The notes: generated by a model not told the origin, from the letters alone. A stretch of DNA of 64,000 nucleotides from Pedobacter sp. PF22-3 (GCF_026239555.1 NZ_JAPIVP010000007.1:1-64000), one strand, 5' to 3'; shown: positions 38,400 through 49,800, counted from the first letter of the stretch. Made by a program: numbers and translations.

Positions 38400-40724
38400 T
38401 TAAAATTTAAAATCCCAGGTAACAGACGGAATAAGTCCAAAAAGCGAGGTTTGCTGTGCGGCAGTTTTATTCGGGTTTTGTGGATCGGTAATAAACTCTA
38501 TAGAGTAAGGATTTTTTCTGGCCAGCACATTATAAATACCAAAATTCCAGCTCGATTGGTATTTGCCTTTTTTCTTACCTGCTAACGTTGCACTTACATC
38601 TAAACGCATGTTGTAAGGCATACGGCCTGCATTACGCTCGGTATAATAATAGGCCGGCTGCCCGCCAACCGTATATTTTCCTGCCGGATAGGTAACTGCA
38701 TTACCCGTGCTGTAAATAAAGCTTGATGAAAATGTCCATCTTGAGGTCATGTTATAAATACCAACTAATGAAATGTCGTGTGTACGGTCTTGCCTGGCCG
38801 GAAAATATTTACCATTGTTCAACTCTGTAAATTTACGTTCGGTACGCGATAAGGTATATCCTATCCAGCCGTTCAGTTTGCCAAATTTCTTTTTAAAAAA
38901 CAGTTCCATCCCATAAGCGCGGCCTATGCCGTAAATCAGTTCAGATTCTACATTCGAATTGGCCAGCAATTGGGCAGCATTCTTATAATCGATCTGGTTT
39001 TGCAGCCACTTATAATAAATTTCAGCAGAGAGCTCGTAAGTATTCTCTTTCATGTTTTTAAAATAACCCAGTGCCACCTGATCGGCAATTTCTGGTTTGA
39101 TGTTATTGCTGCTCAACACATACTGATCGGTTGGCGAGCTAGATGTGGCATTGGTTAAAATATGAACATTCTGCGTATTGCGGTTGTACGATGCTTTAAT
39201 TGAGTTTTGTTCATTAAGTAGGTAACTCACTGAAAAGCGGGGTTCCAGGTTCAAATAGTTTTTATAAAATTTGCCTTTGGCCACATTTTCTGTTGAGGTA
39301 ATTTCGCCTGCGGCATTGTAGGTATTAAAATTACCAGGCCCCATTAAAGAAAAAGCAGCCAGCCTCATGCCATATAAAAAGTTGAGGTGCTCATTTACAT
39401 TCCATTCGTCAGAAATATAAGCAGCAGATTCTATTCCATACCTACGCTCTTGCGAAAGCGAATTCACCTGCGAAGAAGCATCGCTATCAATATCAATCGG
39501 CGAAATGCGGTGCTGGGTAGCATTTAGCCCAAATCTCAGAATATGTTTGTTACTGAAATACTGAAAATCTTCTTTAAAATTAAAATCGCGAACCAGCGAG
39601 GTGGCCTTAAAATTAGTCGCATCGTTGAGCAAACGAACCGTATAATTGTAGTTATTGTAAATTAACGAAGTATTGGAAAATAAGCGGTCGTTAAAAATAT
39701 GATTTAAACGGATAGTCGTGGTTACGTTGCCCCAGTTGTTTTCAAACAAATCTTTCACTCCAATATTATCCTTTCCAAAATAGCCTGAAATATAGATGGT
39801 ATTTTTATCGTTAATTTTATAATTCGCCTTTGCGTTGATATCATAAAAATTCAGTGTGCTTCCATTCACCGACGAATCTGGCGAAGCCCTTAAGAACAGA
39901 TCAATATAGGTTCTGCGGAAACTTACCATAAAGGAGCCTCTATCTTTTACAATAGGACCTTCTGCTTTTAAACGCGAGGCAATTAAACCAATGCCACCCT
40001 GAAATTTAAATTCTTTATTGTTTCCATCATCCATTTTAACATCTAAAACAGATGATAAGCGACCGCCATATTGCGATGGCATGCCCCCTTTATACAAACT
40101 TACATCCTTAATTGCATCGGCATTAAATGTGGAGAAAAAGCCCAGGAGATGCGAAGAGTTATAAACCACAGCCTCATCTAAAATGATTAAATTCTGATCG
40201 GCAGCACCACCGCGTACATAGAAACCCGTATTTCCCTCGCCACCCGATTTTACGCCTGGCAACAATTGGATTGTTTTTAAAATATCCCTTTCGCCAAGCA
40301 ATACGGGAATAGAATTGAGCGTTTTCATATCAATCCTTTCCAAACCCATTTGCGCGCTTTTAACATTGTCATTTTTACGGTTATTGGCGCTCACCTTTAC
40401 TTCGTCCAAATCGTTTGCACTTCTTAATTCTTCATTTAACTTGGTATCTTTTGTTAAATTGATGGTTTTAACAATGGGTGTATAACCAGTATAACTTACC
40501 GCCACGGTATAAGTACCTTCAGCCTGTGTTAAAGCAAAGTATCCATAATTATTGGTTAAGGTTGCTGCAGTAGATGCTCCGGTAATCCTTACCGTGGCGC
40601 CAATCAAGGTTTCGCCGGTACCTGCATCGCGGATAGTGCCACTCAGGGTAAATTTCTTTTGAGCAAAAATAGAGTTGGAGAGAAAAAGGAGGGAAAATAA
40701 AGCTAAGTAGTGTTTTATGAGCAT
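38400..40724 (-). CDS. TonB-dependent outer-membrane receptor
   Basis: A 774-residue receptor with signal peptide (SIFAQ), an N-terminal CarboxypepD_reg-like domain (25-105), a TonB plug (about 130-230, including GFYVRGGAADQNLIILDEAVVYN) and a C-terminal beta-barrel ending in the aromatic VTWDFKF. It belongs to the non-SusC class, shorter than SusC proteins. It forms a transport pair with the DUF4249 lipoprotein just downstream. Transcription probably starts at a TACATTTG box 33 bases upstream. The substrate could be a chelated metal, peptide or oligosaccharide. Confidence 0.92.
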   Translation of the reverse strand: MLIKHYLALFSLLFLSNSIFAQKKFTLSGTIRDAGTGETLIGATVRITGASTAATLTNNYGYFALTQAEGTYTVAVSYTGYTPIVKTINLTKDTKLNEELRSANDLDEVKVSANNRKNDNVKSAQMGLERIDMKTLNSIPVLLGERDILKTIQLLPGVKSGGEGNTGFYVRGGAADQNLIILDEAVVYNSSHLLGFFSTFNADAIKDVSLYKGGMPSQYGGRLSSVLDVKMDDGNNKEFKFQGGIGLIASRLKAEGPIVKDRGSFMVSFRRTYIDLFLRASPDSSVNGSTLNFYDINAKANYKINDKNTIYISGYFGKDNIGVKDLFENNWGNVTTTIRLNHIFNDRLFSNTSLIYNNYNYTVRLLNDATNFKATSLVRDFNFKEDFQYFSNKHILRFGLNATQHRISPIDIDSDASSQVNSLSQERRYGIESAAYISDEWNVNEHLNFLYGMRLAAFSLMGPGNFNTYNAAGEITSTENVAKGKFYKNYLNLEPRFSVSYLLNEQNSIKASYNRNTQNVHILTNATSSSPTDQYVLSSNNIKPEIADQVALGYFKNMKENTYELSAEIYYKWLQNQIDYKNAAQLLANSNVESELIYGIGRAYGMELFFKKKFGKLNGWIGYTLSRTERKFTELNNGKYFPARQDRTHDISLVGIYNMTSRWTFSSSFIYSTGNAVTYPAGKYTVGGQPAYYYTERNAGRMPYNMRLDVSATLAGKKKGKYQSSWNFGIYNVLARKNPYSIEFITDPQNPNKTAAQQTSLFGLIPSVTWDFKF

Positions 40725-40756
40725 ATCGGCTACTATCTAATTTTTACGGTAGAAAC

Positions 40757-40764
40757 CAAATGTA
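40757..40764 (-). promoter_or_regulatory. TAnnTTTG -7 box for the TonB receptor (TACATTTG)
   Basis: An exact consensus match giving a leader of about 28 bases. It lies in the gap after the cytochrome gene, so the receptor operon is independent of the polysaccharide locus. Confidence 0.5.
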
Positions 40765-40820
40765 CGAAATCCAACTTCTATTATTGGATAATGGAGGATT
40801 TCTTAACGCAATTTTGGCTT

Positions 40821-42020
40821 TTACTTATTAATAACGGGATAAATTGCAATATGGTGTGAACGTAAAAGGTACGGGCTCAAATGATCTTTACCTGCCTGCT
40901 GAAAAGTAATCAATTTTGAAGGCTCTTTAGGCATATGACAATCGATACAGTTTGTGCTGAGCGATCCCTTTGCTAAAGTAATTTCACTGTGCTTTGTACT
41001 TTGGTGACAGCTGATACAGCGTTGTGAGTAAATTTTTAAATTACCTTTAATATTTTCGTGTGTATTGTGGCACGATTGGCAAGTCATATTTTGGCTTTTC
41101 CGATAACAATTGCTTCCCATTAACATGTTGGTTTGGTTACCATGTACATCTGGGTTACCACCACCAAAACCCACAAAATCCTGTGCGTAATAATCATCTA
41201 AATTATCGCCGGGTGTGAAACCAAAAACCGACTTCTGGGCAACCAAGGTATTTCCGGAGTGGCATACTCCGCAGGCATCCATCTTTTGTTTACGGCTTAA
41301 TGTTTTATAAATGGTGATGAACCTGGCAGTTTTCTCTGCTGGATTTTCGAGGTGAAAAACCGCATGTTGACGGCCTGGCCCATGGCAGCGCTCACAATCA
41401 ATGCCATAAAGCAAGGCACCACGCTCCATTTCCTCATCAGTGGTAATGCCCGAAGTTTGAGTTACTTTTATATCTACGTATGAAGCATGGCATTCTAAAC
41501 AACGGCTTCCAATGGGCCGGTCGTAATAAAAGGTTTGTTTGGTAAAACCCGGACTAATGGCCCAATTACGGATCTCGGAGAAATAGGAAAGTGGCAACTC
41601 GTACAGCTTTTTTCCTTTCCAATAGGCATAGGTGTAAGCCTTTTCTCCAGAACCAAATACCATATCAAACTTTTCGGCGCGTACCTCTTTCCCATCTACG
41701 TAAGCGACCTGAAAAACACCGCCACTCCTTTTCTCAATAACCACTTTTTGGTGGATGTCGAAGTTAAAGGCATTGGAATCGGAAGCAAAAACCTTTAACA
41801 GTTCCTGGTCGTATACAGGTTTAGAGGTTAAACCATGCGCGTTATGTGCAAAAGATTGCTTAATCTCCTGATGGCACTTTATGCAGGTGGCAGGTCCGGT
41901 ATAAGATTCGCCCCTAATGTCTTTTGGTAACGCATCGGCCGCATTCATGCATCTGGAGAGGATAATGATAACGATTGTTATCGCTCCTAAAATAACCAGA
42001 ATCCGCTTTATACCTTTCAA
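40821..42020 (-). CDS. Heptahaem cytochrome c
   Basis: A 399-residue exported protein, anchored by an N-terminal hydrophobic stretch (residues 8-23) with a possible lipobox cysteine 24. Seven CxxCH haem sites are visible: CIKCH, CLECH, CERCH, CGVCH, CQSCH, CISCH and CIDCH. Spacing resembles the cytochrome c554-like multihaem group. A conserved NCYRKSQNMTCQSCHNTH block is also present. The start is 16 bases after the GH5 stop on the same strand, so it is probably the last gene of the polysaccharide operon, an odd partner. Electron donor and acceptor are unknown; no other respiratory gene apart from mqo is in the window. Confidence 0.88.
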   Translation of the reverse strand: MKGIKRILVILGAITIVIIILSRCMNAADALPKDIRGESYTGPATCIKCHQEIKQSFAHNAHGLTSKPVYDQELLKVFASDSNAFNFDIHQKVVIEKRSGGVFQVAYVDGKEVRAEKFDMVFGSGEKAYTYAYWKGKKLYELPLSYFSEIRNWAISPGFTKQTFYYDRPIGSRCLECHASYVDIKVTQTSGITTDEEMERGALLYGIDCERCHGPGRQHAVFHLENPAEKTARFITIYKTLSRKQKMDACGVCHSGNTLVAQKSVFGFTPGDNLDDYYAQDFVGFGGGNPDVHGNQTNMLMGSNCYRKSQNMTCQSCHNTHENIKGNLKIYSQRCISCHQSTKHSEITLAKGSLSTNCIDCHMPKEPSKLITFQQAGKDHLSPYLLRSHHIAIYPVINK

Positions 42021-42036
42021 AATAATTTTTTACCTT

Positions 42037-43788
42037 TTATTTTACAAACTGAATATAACTAAAATTATAACCACCATTAGCGGCCAGTACCCTGATTTTT
42101 TGCCACCCAACCTTTAACGGTACATTTTTGATTTCGAAAGTGGTAAACTTTTTCATGTTACCGGAATTTGGAACCACTACTTCGCTGGCAATGGTTTTAC
42201 CGTCAATTAAAATAGTAATCCGCCCGCTAGCCTGATCAGCTGCCGAATTAATTTTTAAAGTATAGTTGCCTTTTTGTGCCACCTTAACGGTGTATTGCAA
42301 CCACTCTCCTTTTTCGATATGGTTTACATAATATTTTTCGTACTGAAGCGAATCTTTGGCAATATCTACACCATCATTGCGGTAAATCATGCCGCGGTTT
42401 CCGGCCGTCCGCTTATTGGTTACGGTATGGTAATCGGCAGTATCATTATCGAAATAGGCAAATCCGTTTCTCCCCAAATCATAATCAACTGCGTAAATAA
42501 TGCTTTTATTCTGAATTAGATTAGCTTTAAAAGGTTTGGTTTCATTGCTAAAAGGCTGACGGATCATCGCATCAATTACATCGCGGTGAATGATGATATT
42601 TTCTAACCTCGAATAAATGGCCAGCTCCATCAGGCCGCTATATACATTGCTATCTTTAGGTTTATTGCCGCCATGGTTCAGGTATTTAACCAGTTCATCG
42701 TAATTGGGGTTCGATTTAATTTCCATAGGGTTATTGACACCCATTTTCTTTAAAGGCCACCATGACCAGCCAATATTATTCTTTTCTAAAAGCTGGATAG
42801 CATCGGTAAACCAAACATTGGAGTTTTCGCCAGTTTCGCCCAGCCAAACCGGTACATTTTGTTCATTACGGGCTTTGATGATATGCTCTATCGAAGCCTG
42901 ATCATTATAATTCCAGTATTTATGAAAACTTAAGGCCATGTTTTTATCCCACAGCGGGAAAATACCATTGTAGTTATTACCCCAGCCGTTACCTTCAATA
43001 ATGATGAGGTGGTGCTGATCTACCTCACGGATGGCTTTAGTAATGTCAACCATCAGTTTTCTTAAGGGAGCGTTTACCTTTTCTTTGGTGCCGTTTTTAT
43101 CATCTTCGGGATTACTGAAACCATAATTAGGTTCATTTATAATATCATAAGCGCAAATATAGGGCTCATTTTTATAACGTTCGGCCAGTTTTCGCCATAG
43201 GGCGATGGTTTTCTCCTGATTGGCTTCGCTATCCCATAGGTAAGGTTTCGATGGATCGCGATCGGCAATGTTTAAATCGTTACCCTGGCCTCCGGGTGCG
43301 GCATGTAAATCTAAAATGAGATACATTTTATTGGCCTTACACCAGTTGAGCAGACTATCAGTTAAGGCAAAGCCTTTTTCGAGCCAGGTATTTTTACCCG
43401 CTACAGGTTCCTGATCAACCGGCAGCGTATACAAGTTATAATGCATGGGTAGGCGGATGGAGTTAAAACCCCAGCGTTTCATGGAGTCAACATCAATTTT
43501 ACGCATATGGTTGGCCAGCCATGCATCGTAAAATTCCTGTGTTTGCTTCGGCCCCATCAGGTCTGCAATCCTTTCGCGGATGCGGTATTGCTGTGCCTCT
43601 TTATTAATTTTAAGCATATAGCCTTCCTGTAACATCCAGCCACCTAAACCAATGCCGCGCAACAATACGTTCTGGCCTTGCCCATCAACAATTTTTGTGC
43701 CCGATGCTTTTAAAAAACCCTGACCAAAACCGGCAAACGAAATGCTACTGAACAGAAAAACAGATAAGAGTGATTTTTTTAAAAACAT
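42037..43788 (-). CDS. GH5 family glycoside hydrolase with C-terminal carbohydrate-binding module
   Basis: A secreted (signal peptide to FGQG) 583-residue enzyme. The GH5 barrel spans about 25-370. The acid/base glutamate is about E219 in DIINEPNYG and the nucleophile about E318 in VWLGETGEN. The N-terminal block LLRGIGLGGWMLQEGYM is typical of exo-glucanase-like GH5 enzymes. Residues 440-583 form a beta-sandwich with the CBM6/CBM35 look (EKGEWLQYTVKVAQKGNYTL, then a SYIQFVK end). Second hydrolase of the locus, 18 bases after GH30. Expected on beta-linked glucan; the precise linkage is inference. Confidence 0.88.
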   Translation of the reverse strand: MFLKKSLLSVFLFSSISFAGFGQGFLKASGTKIVDGQGQNVLLRGIGLGGWMLQEGYMLKINKEAQQYRIRERIADLMGPKQTQEFYDAWLANHMRKIDVDSMKRWGFNSIRLPMHYNLYTLPVDQEPVAGKNTWLEKGFALTDSLLNWCKANKMYLILDLHAAPGGQGNDLNIADRDPSKPYLWDSEANQEKTIALWRKLAERYKNEPYICAYDIINEPNYGFSNPEDDKNGTKEKVNAPLRKLMVDITKAIREVDQHHLIIIEGNGWGNNYNGIFPLWDKNMALSFHKYWNYNDQASIEHIIKARNEQNVPVWLGETGENSNVWFTDAIQLLEKNNIGWSWWPLKKMGVNNPMEIKSNPNYDELVKYLNHGGNKPKDSNVYSGLMELAIYSRLENIIIHRDVIDAMIRQPFSNETKPFKANLIQNKSIIYAVDYDLGRNGFAYFDNDTADYHTVTNKRTAGNRGMIYRNDGVDIAKDSLQYEKYYVNHIEKGEWLQYTVKVAQKGNYTLKINSAADQASGRITILIDGKTIASEVVVPNSGNMKKFTTFEIKNVPLKVGWQKIRVLAANGGYNFSYIQFVK

Positions 43789-43806
43789 AGTTAAAATGAT
43801 TGAAAA

Positions 43807-45204
43807 TTACCAGATATAAGTAGCTACTGCACCCTTATCGAGTACAGCAGCAAAGGTTTTGCCCTTTAGGCTAATGTTAAACGCAGCAGCTGTTTTGCAC
43901 GTATTGGCCACAATAAGTACATACTTTCCATCGGGGGTTTTAAACGCAACATTGGCCAAACCAGCTGGCTCATTAGAAGCAACGCGTACCGAGCCCGGCC
44001 TTACAAATTTCGAAGCATGGGCTATAGAGAAATAGGCCAGGTTACGGCTGTAATGATCGCCATCAATTGTAACTGCCCCCTGGCACATGGAGCAACCTCC
44101 CCTATCGGTATAAGGTTTATTTTCCGGATCTGCAGCAAGGTTCCACTCCAATACATTTTTGGCCCAGTTACGTGTGGCGCCGATAATTAAACGTGTTACG
44201 GGATTTATAATATCAATGGTTGTGGCATCAGGCTGTTCTACCACCATTTGCTCGGAGAAATAAATATTTTTATCAGGATGGGCATTGTGTACATCAGTTA
44301 AAGCTTCAATCTTACCGCCATAGAGATGAAAGGCAGATCCATCAATATATTTTTTGGCTTCCGGATCATCTAAAATACTGATCGGATAATCGGGCCGATC
44401 GGCATTATGGTCGTAAATAATAATTTTGGTTTTAATATTGGCTTTTGCAAAAGCAGGGCCTAAAAACCGCTTTACAAAAAGTGCCTGATCTGGTGCCACC
44501 ATTAATAAACTGGGATTATTGCCCGGATGTAAAGGTTCGTTTTGCACCGTGATGGCATCAACAGAGATCCCCTCCTTTTTCATTTCCTGTACATAACGCA
44601 CAAAATATTTGGCATAAGCTGCATAGTATGCTGGTTTAAGCATCCCTCCCCGGGCATCATATGTTGTTTTCATCCATAAGGGAGGAGACCATGGAGAACC
44701 CATTATTTTAATTTTGGGATTAATGGCCAGGATCTCCTTCATTACCGGAATAACATCTGCCTTATCCGGGCCTAAATCAAATTTAGCTTGTTCCAAATCG
44801 GTTTGTCCTTCGGGAAGGTCGTTATAAGAAAATACTTTTTCATTTAAATCAGAAGCGCCAATGCTTAGTCTGATGTAACTTACTCCAATGTTATTACCAT
44901 TGGTTGCAAAAAGTTCGTTAAGCAATGCTGCCCTTGCCTGCGCCGACATTTTAATAATATGCTGCGCACTACCACCCGTTAAGGCATAGCCAAAACCATC
45001 TATACTTTGAAACGTTTTTTTATCGTTTATGATGATTACAGGGTGTTTGGTTTTTGGTGCAGACTCCTTTAAACCTGTTGCCTGTCGGGTAAATAAGGCT
45101 GTACGATCGGCTTTGGTTAACCACACCTGTGGTTGGCTTTGCGCCATAGCCGAGAAAGTAAAAGCACAACCCATTAAGAGTCCAATGGACTTGTTAACTA
45201 GCAT
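43807..45204 (-). CDS. GH30 family glycoside hydrolase (probable beta-1,6-glucanase)
   Basis: A secreted 465-residue enzyme (signal peptide ending AMAQ). GH30 marks are FQSIDGFGYALTGGSA, SYIRLSIGASDL, GSPWSPPLWMKT, the acid/base glutamate in TVQNEPLHPG and the nucleophile in NIYFSEQMV. The C-terminal beta-sandwich runs from about 385 to 465. The form is close to GH30 subfamilies with endo-beta-1,6-glucanase or glucosylceramidase activity; the locus context with SusC/D and GH5 favours a beta-glucan such as fungal cell-wall material. That choice is inference. The 88-base gap to susD contains a terminator-like hairpin. Confidence 0.88.
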   Translation of the reverse strand: MLVNKSIGLLMGCAFTFSAMAQSQPQVWLTKADRTALFTRQATGLKESAPKTKHPVIIINDKKTFQSIDGFGYALTGGSAQHIIKMSAQARAALLNELFATNGNNIGVSYIRLSIGASDLNEKVFSYNDLPEGQTDLEQAKFDLGPDKADVIPVMKEILAINPKIKIMGSPWSPPLWMKTTYDARGGMLKPAYYAAYAKYFVRYVQEMKKEGISVDAITVQNEPLHPGNNPSLLMVAPDQALFVKRFLGPAFAKANIKTKIIIYDHNADRPDYPISILDDPEAKKYIDGSAFHLYGGKIEALTDVHNAHPDKNIYFSEQMVVEQPDATTIDIINPVTRLIIGATRNWAKNVLEWNLAADPENKPYTDRGGCSMCQGAVTIDGDHYSRNLAYFSIAHASKFVRPGSVRVASNEPAGLANVAFKTPDGKYVLIVANTCKTAAAFNISLKGKTFAAVLDKGAVATYIW

Positions 45205-45222
45205 ATAAGGGAAATAATCAGA

Positions 45223-45258
45223 TAAAAAACAGGAAGAAAGACTTAGCTCTCTCCCTGT
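45223..45258 (-). terminator. Terminator-like hairpin between susD and the GH30 gene
   Basis: On the minus strand ACAGGGAGAGAG pairs at all 12 positions (two G-T) with CTTTCTTCCTGT around a 6-base loop, followed by TTTTTTATC. It would reduce read-through into the hydrolase genes. Confidence 0.75.
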
Positions 45259-45292
45259 AACAATTAAACTTTAAGGATATATATACTCGACT

Positions 45293-46819
45293 TTATTTAG
45301 TGCCACCCCATTCTTTACTTTGTACAATTTTGGTGTTGTTTAACTCCGCTTGGGGGATAGGCAAAGTTTCATTTTTATTTGCCTGAAAACCTTTAAAGGC
45401 CAGTTTAGTAGGCGCTAGTCCCCATCTCACCAAATCAAACCATCTTTGGCCTTCAGCTACCAGCTCCAGACGTCTTTCTTTCATGATATTATCCATCGTT
45501 ACCTCCACAGGATTTAAGCCCACCCGGGCTCTTACAGCATTAAAGAAAATATATGCTCTGGAACCTGCACCAACAGCTGCACCGCTTCTCAACAAGGCTT
45601 CGGCTTCCATTAAGTAGGTATCAGCTAAACGGATTTCATACATATTCTGACCAAAGTTTAATTCCAACTGGCCAACAGCAGCTTTGGTAGAAACCCTGCC
45701 AGCATATTTTTCAACAAAATATCCGGTATTATCATTAGCATGTTTATAGGTTACAATACCTGCTTTTTCCAAACTATCTAAATTGGCAACCGTAGGTTTG
45801 TTACGCGGATCGTAATGGATTAAATCAAATAATTCTTTGGTTATTGGCATCACACTCCAACCCGACACATAATCTGGTGCTTGCGCGGCAATTACAGGCA
45901 CATAGTTACGTGGCCCTACCAAAATGCCCATCACATTACCTTCACGGCTGCCAACGTTACTCCAGCCCATGTTAGAGGTAGTATTGTAACTAAGTTCTAA
46001 AATAGACTCTGAATTGAATTTATTTTTCCAGTTCCATAAATCGGCAAATTTTGGCAATAATTTATAGCCATAGGTACTTGCACCAGGAGCTGTACCATTA
46101 ACCTCGGCAAACTCTGCTGCTGCCAGGGCCCATTTTTCCTGCCATAAATAAACCTTACCTAAAACTGCATGTGCTGCACCTTGATTTAAGCGCCCTGCAT
46201 CTGCAGTAGGGATTGTTACCGGAAGAGCCGATAACGACTCCTTTAAATCTTGTTCTATCTGTTTGTATACATCAGCCGGAGCAACCTGCGTAACATCGAA
46301 CATACCAGAAGGCTCTATGGGTGCTAAGATTAGGGGTATATTTTTGAAAATACGTACCAAGTCAAAATAAAATATAGCCCTCAATGCTTTAGCTTCGGCA
46401 ATATACCTTGCCTTGGTTGAAGCATCCATGCTAATGCCATCTATTTTTTTCAGTAGCACATTTGCGCGGTAAACACCGGTAAAGCCTTTACTCCACAAAT
46501 AACTTGGGGCACCCGATAAAGAGTTCACTGTATAATTATTCATTGCTTGCATATCTCCCAAATCTGATGGAGAATCGGCACCAGCGTAATGATCATCTGA
46601 TGCGGAGCAGAATAAATTAAGTTTTGTAAGGTAACCGCTAGATTGGTTACCCAATTGATCATAAACCGCTACCAAACCCGTAAATGCCTGTTGCTGATTT
46701 TGGTAATAATTTGTCTCCAATATGCGTTCGCGCGGATTTACCTCCAGCTGTTTTTGACAAGAAACGATAAGCTGTGAAGCGGTTAAAAGGGCTGCAATAG
46801 CTAAAATATTCTTTTTCAT
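45293..46819 (-). CDS. SusD/RagB family glycan-binding lipoprotein
   Basis: A surface lipoprotein of about 508 residues that caps the SusC channel and binds oligosaccharides. Lipobox LIVSC is at the N-terminus, then SusD-like domain blocks (RERILETNYYQNQQQAF, ARYIAEAKALRAIFYFDLVRIFKNIPLI) and the C-terminal MKERRLELVAEGQRWFDLVRWG, the signature of RagB/SusD. I use the ATG at 46819, which gives a normal lipoprotein signal; the longer frame overlaps susC by 14 bases. Pairs with the adjacent SusC. Confidence 0.93.
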   Translation of the reverse strand: MKKNILAIAALLTASQLIVSCQKQLEVNPRERILETNYYQNQQQAFTGLVAVYDQLGNQSSGYLTKLNLFCSASDDHYAGADSPSDLGDMQAMNNYTVNSLSGAPSYLWSKGFTGVYRANVLLKKIDGISMDASTKARYIAEAKALRAIFYFDLVRIFKNIPLILAPIEPSGMFDVTQVAPADVYKQIEQDLKESLSALPVTIPTADAGRLNQGAAHAVLGKVYLWQEKWALAAAEFAEVNGTAPGASTYGYKLLPKFADLWNWKNKFNSESILELSYNTTSNMGWSNVGSREGNVMGILVGPRNYVPVIAAQAPDYVSGWSVMPITKELFDLIHYDPRNKPTVANLDSLEKAGIVTYKHANDNTGYFVEKYAGRVSTKAAVGQLELNFGQNMYEIRLADTYLMEAEALLRSGAAVGAGSRAYIFFNAVRARVGLNPVEVTMDNIMKERRLELVAEGQRWFDLVRWGLAPTKLAFKGFQANKNETLPIPQAELNNTKIVQSKEWGGTK

Positions 46820-46832
46820 TTTTAATTTTTTT

Positions 46833-49800
46833 TTAGAATCCAACATTTAAACCTACCATAAACGAACGTGCCTGCGGATAAACTCCCCGGTCTACACCCA
46901 ATACAGTTCCACCGATTTCAGGATCGTAACCTGTATATTTTGTAATGGTCCACAGGTTTTCGCTCATTAGATAAACCCTAACTTTTTGTGCGCCGATTTT
47001 TTTGATCACATCATTTGGAAGATTATAACCTACCTGAAGGGTTTTTAAACGGAAGTAATCACCTTTTTCTAGATAATTTTTAGAGAATTTGGTATAGTTT
47101 CCATTAAGATCCTTATCTGCAACACGAGGAATATCGGTTGAGGTGTTGGTTGGTGTCCACCTGTCAAGAATTGATTGTTGCCAGTTTCCGTAAGTTACAT
47201 CTAAACGTCTCAATCCCTGGAAAATCATATTTCCGCCTACACCATTTCCAAACGCAACAAAATCAAAGTTTTTATAAGCCAGGTTAATGGTAATACCATA
47301 GGTATATTTTGGAAGCGGACTGCCTAAATAGGTACGGTCGCTACCATTTATTGTTTCATTTCCGTCTAAGTTGGCAAATTTAACATCTCCAGGTTTTGCA
47401 GAAGGTTGCAATATAGTGCCTCCCGGACCTCTGTAAGCATTAATTTCTGCTTGCGACTGGAAAATGCCCAGCGCTTCATAACCATAAAATTCATTAAATG
47501 CACGTCCAAGTCCGGTACGGGTAAAGTTGCCCATTCCCTGAAAGCTTTGTGCGTTATCTTCAATAAATTCTCTTCCTGGCAATAGTTTGGTTACTTTATT
47601 TTTCAAGGTCGAGATATTGGCATTAATACCTAAATTAAGTTCTCCAATTTTTTTTCTGTAACCCAATTCGAATTCTATACCGGTATTCTGCATATCGCCA
47701 ACATTTTCTGCGGCACCACCTGCTGCACCTAAATAAAGTGGAATAGATGGGGTTTGCAATACGCCAATGGTTTTCTTTTTGAAGTAAGAAGCACTCAGGC
47801 TAAAATCATTAAATAAGGTTGCATCTAAACCGATATCTGTTTGGTGGGTTTCTTCCCATTTCAAATCAGGATTTGATAAGGCAGCCGGACTCCATCCAAT
47901 GGTACTTACATCGGTAGTACCAAAAGTATAGTTACGTCCGCTATTAACTAATGATATGTAACTGAAATCGCCAATGGCGTCATTTCCTGTAATACCATAA
48001 CTACCACGTAATTTTAAGAAGTTAACAACCTTGTTTTCTTTCCAGAAAGCTTCTTTTGTAGGTACCCAGCCAATTGATGCTGAAGGGAAATAACCAAAGC
48101 GGTTGTTGGTACCAAAGCGTGAAGAACCATCACGACGGATAATACCCGTAAATAGATATTTTTCATCGTAATCATAAGTTACACGTGTAAATAAAGAGTT
48201 AACAACGTGCAAGGTAGCATCACTACCATCACCCTGGATATCGGCAGTTGCCGGCTTATAGTTTAAATTGGCCTGATAAAAATCCTGGGCAATAATATTG
48301 TTAAACCTTACATTTAAACCGCGGTTATTGTTGTCCATATAATATCCCTGACCCAAAATAGCATAGGCATGGTGCTTACCAAAACTTTTAGAATAGCTGA
48401 TGGTATTCTCCCAGTTGTAATTTAGGGTCATGTTCATCTCGCGATAGAAGTTAGTCTTCGAATTCGTATTTGCGGGACTTAACCAGTATAACGGGGTATA
48501 AGATTCAGAACCATAAAAGGCAAGTTTAGTCCCTAATGACGACCTGAATTTTAAATTTTCAATAGGCTCAATTTCTAAGAAAGCATTACCAACAATGTTA
48601 TGATCCCAACCATAGTTACCTAATCTGGTTTGATTATACGCTAAAGGATTACTCATTTCCTGACCAACAGGGCCAGATATACCGTAAGGAAATCCTGTTG
48701 CAGGATCTCTTATGATATTGGCTATGGTATAAGGAGATTTGTTAATAAGGTTTGGATCTGTTTGAATAACCGGGGTTATCGGATCTAAATGAATAGCCGA
48801 ACTTAAAGGGCCACCAAACTCGCTATTGGTATTACCTAAAGACTTGTTAACCGAATGGCTGTAACCTAAATTCTCGCCAAAGCTTATCCACTTAGCCGGC
48901 TTAAATGTAGAATTAAGACGGATGTTTGCGCGGTTAAAACTGGAAATAGGTGTTGATACAATACCATCCTGATCGATATAACCAAAGGAAGTATAAAAGG
49001 TAGATTTGTTGGTTCCGCCTGAAACGCTGAACTCATGGGTCTGTCTGCGGGCGTCGTTATTAAAAACAACGGATTGCCAATCAGTACCTTCTCCATAAGC
49101 AGATGGATTTGCATAAGGCAATGTAAAAGTGCCGTCGGTTGCTGCATTATAACTGTTAGCATACGCTTCATTCCTGATCGTAGCATATTGAGTGGCATTT
49201 AACAGTTTTAACTTTTTAGCAGGTGCCTGTGTACCATAAAATCCATTGTAATTAATAGATAATCTTCCTTCTCTACCTTTCTTGGTAGACACAATAATTA
49301 CACCGTTTGCCGCTCTGGCACCATAAATGGCCTGCGAAGCTGCATCTTTTAAAACCTCAATAGATTCAATATCTGATTGGTTTAAATAACCAATACCACC
49401 ATTATCTACAATTACACCGTCAACAACCCAAAGCGGATCGTTATTGCCTGAAGATGCAAAAGAGGTAAAACCCCTTACCCGAACTGTCGAAGCAGATCCA
49501 GGTTGTCCATTACCACTGGCAATTGTTAAACCAGATGTTCTTCCCTGTAAGGCTTGCTCTACCCTGTTAATTGGCATCGATTCCAGATCTTTCGCTTTTA
49601 CGCTGGAAATAGATCCCGTTACGAGCGCTTTTTTCTGCGTACCGTAACCCACCACAACCACCTCGGATAAATCTTTTGAGTTGGCAGACAGCGATACATT
49701 AATACGGCCATCAGCCGGAACAGTTATCGTTTGTGTGGTCATACCGATTAAGCTGATGTTTAATTTTCCGCCTACCGGTGCCTGAATGCTGAAAACACCA

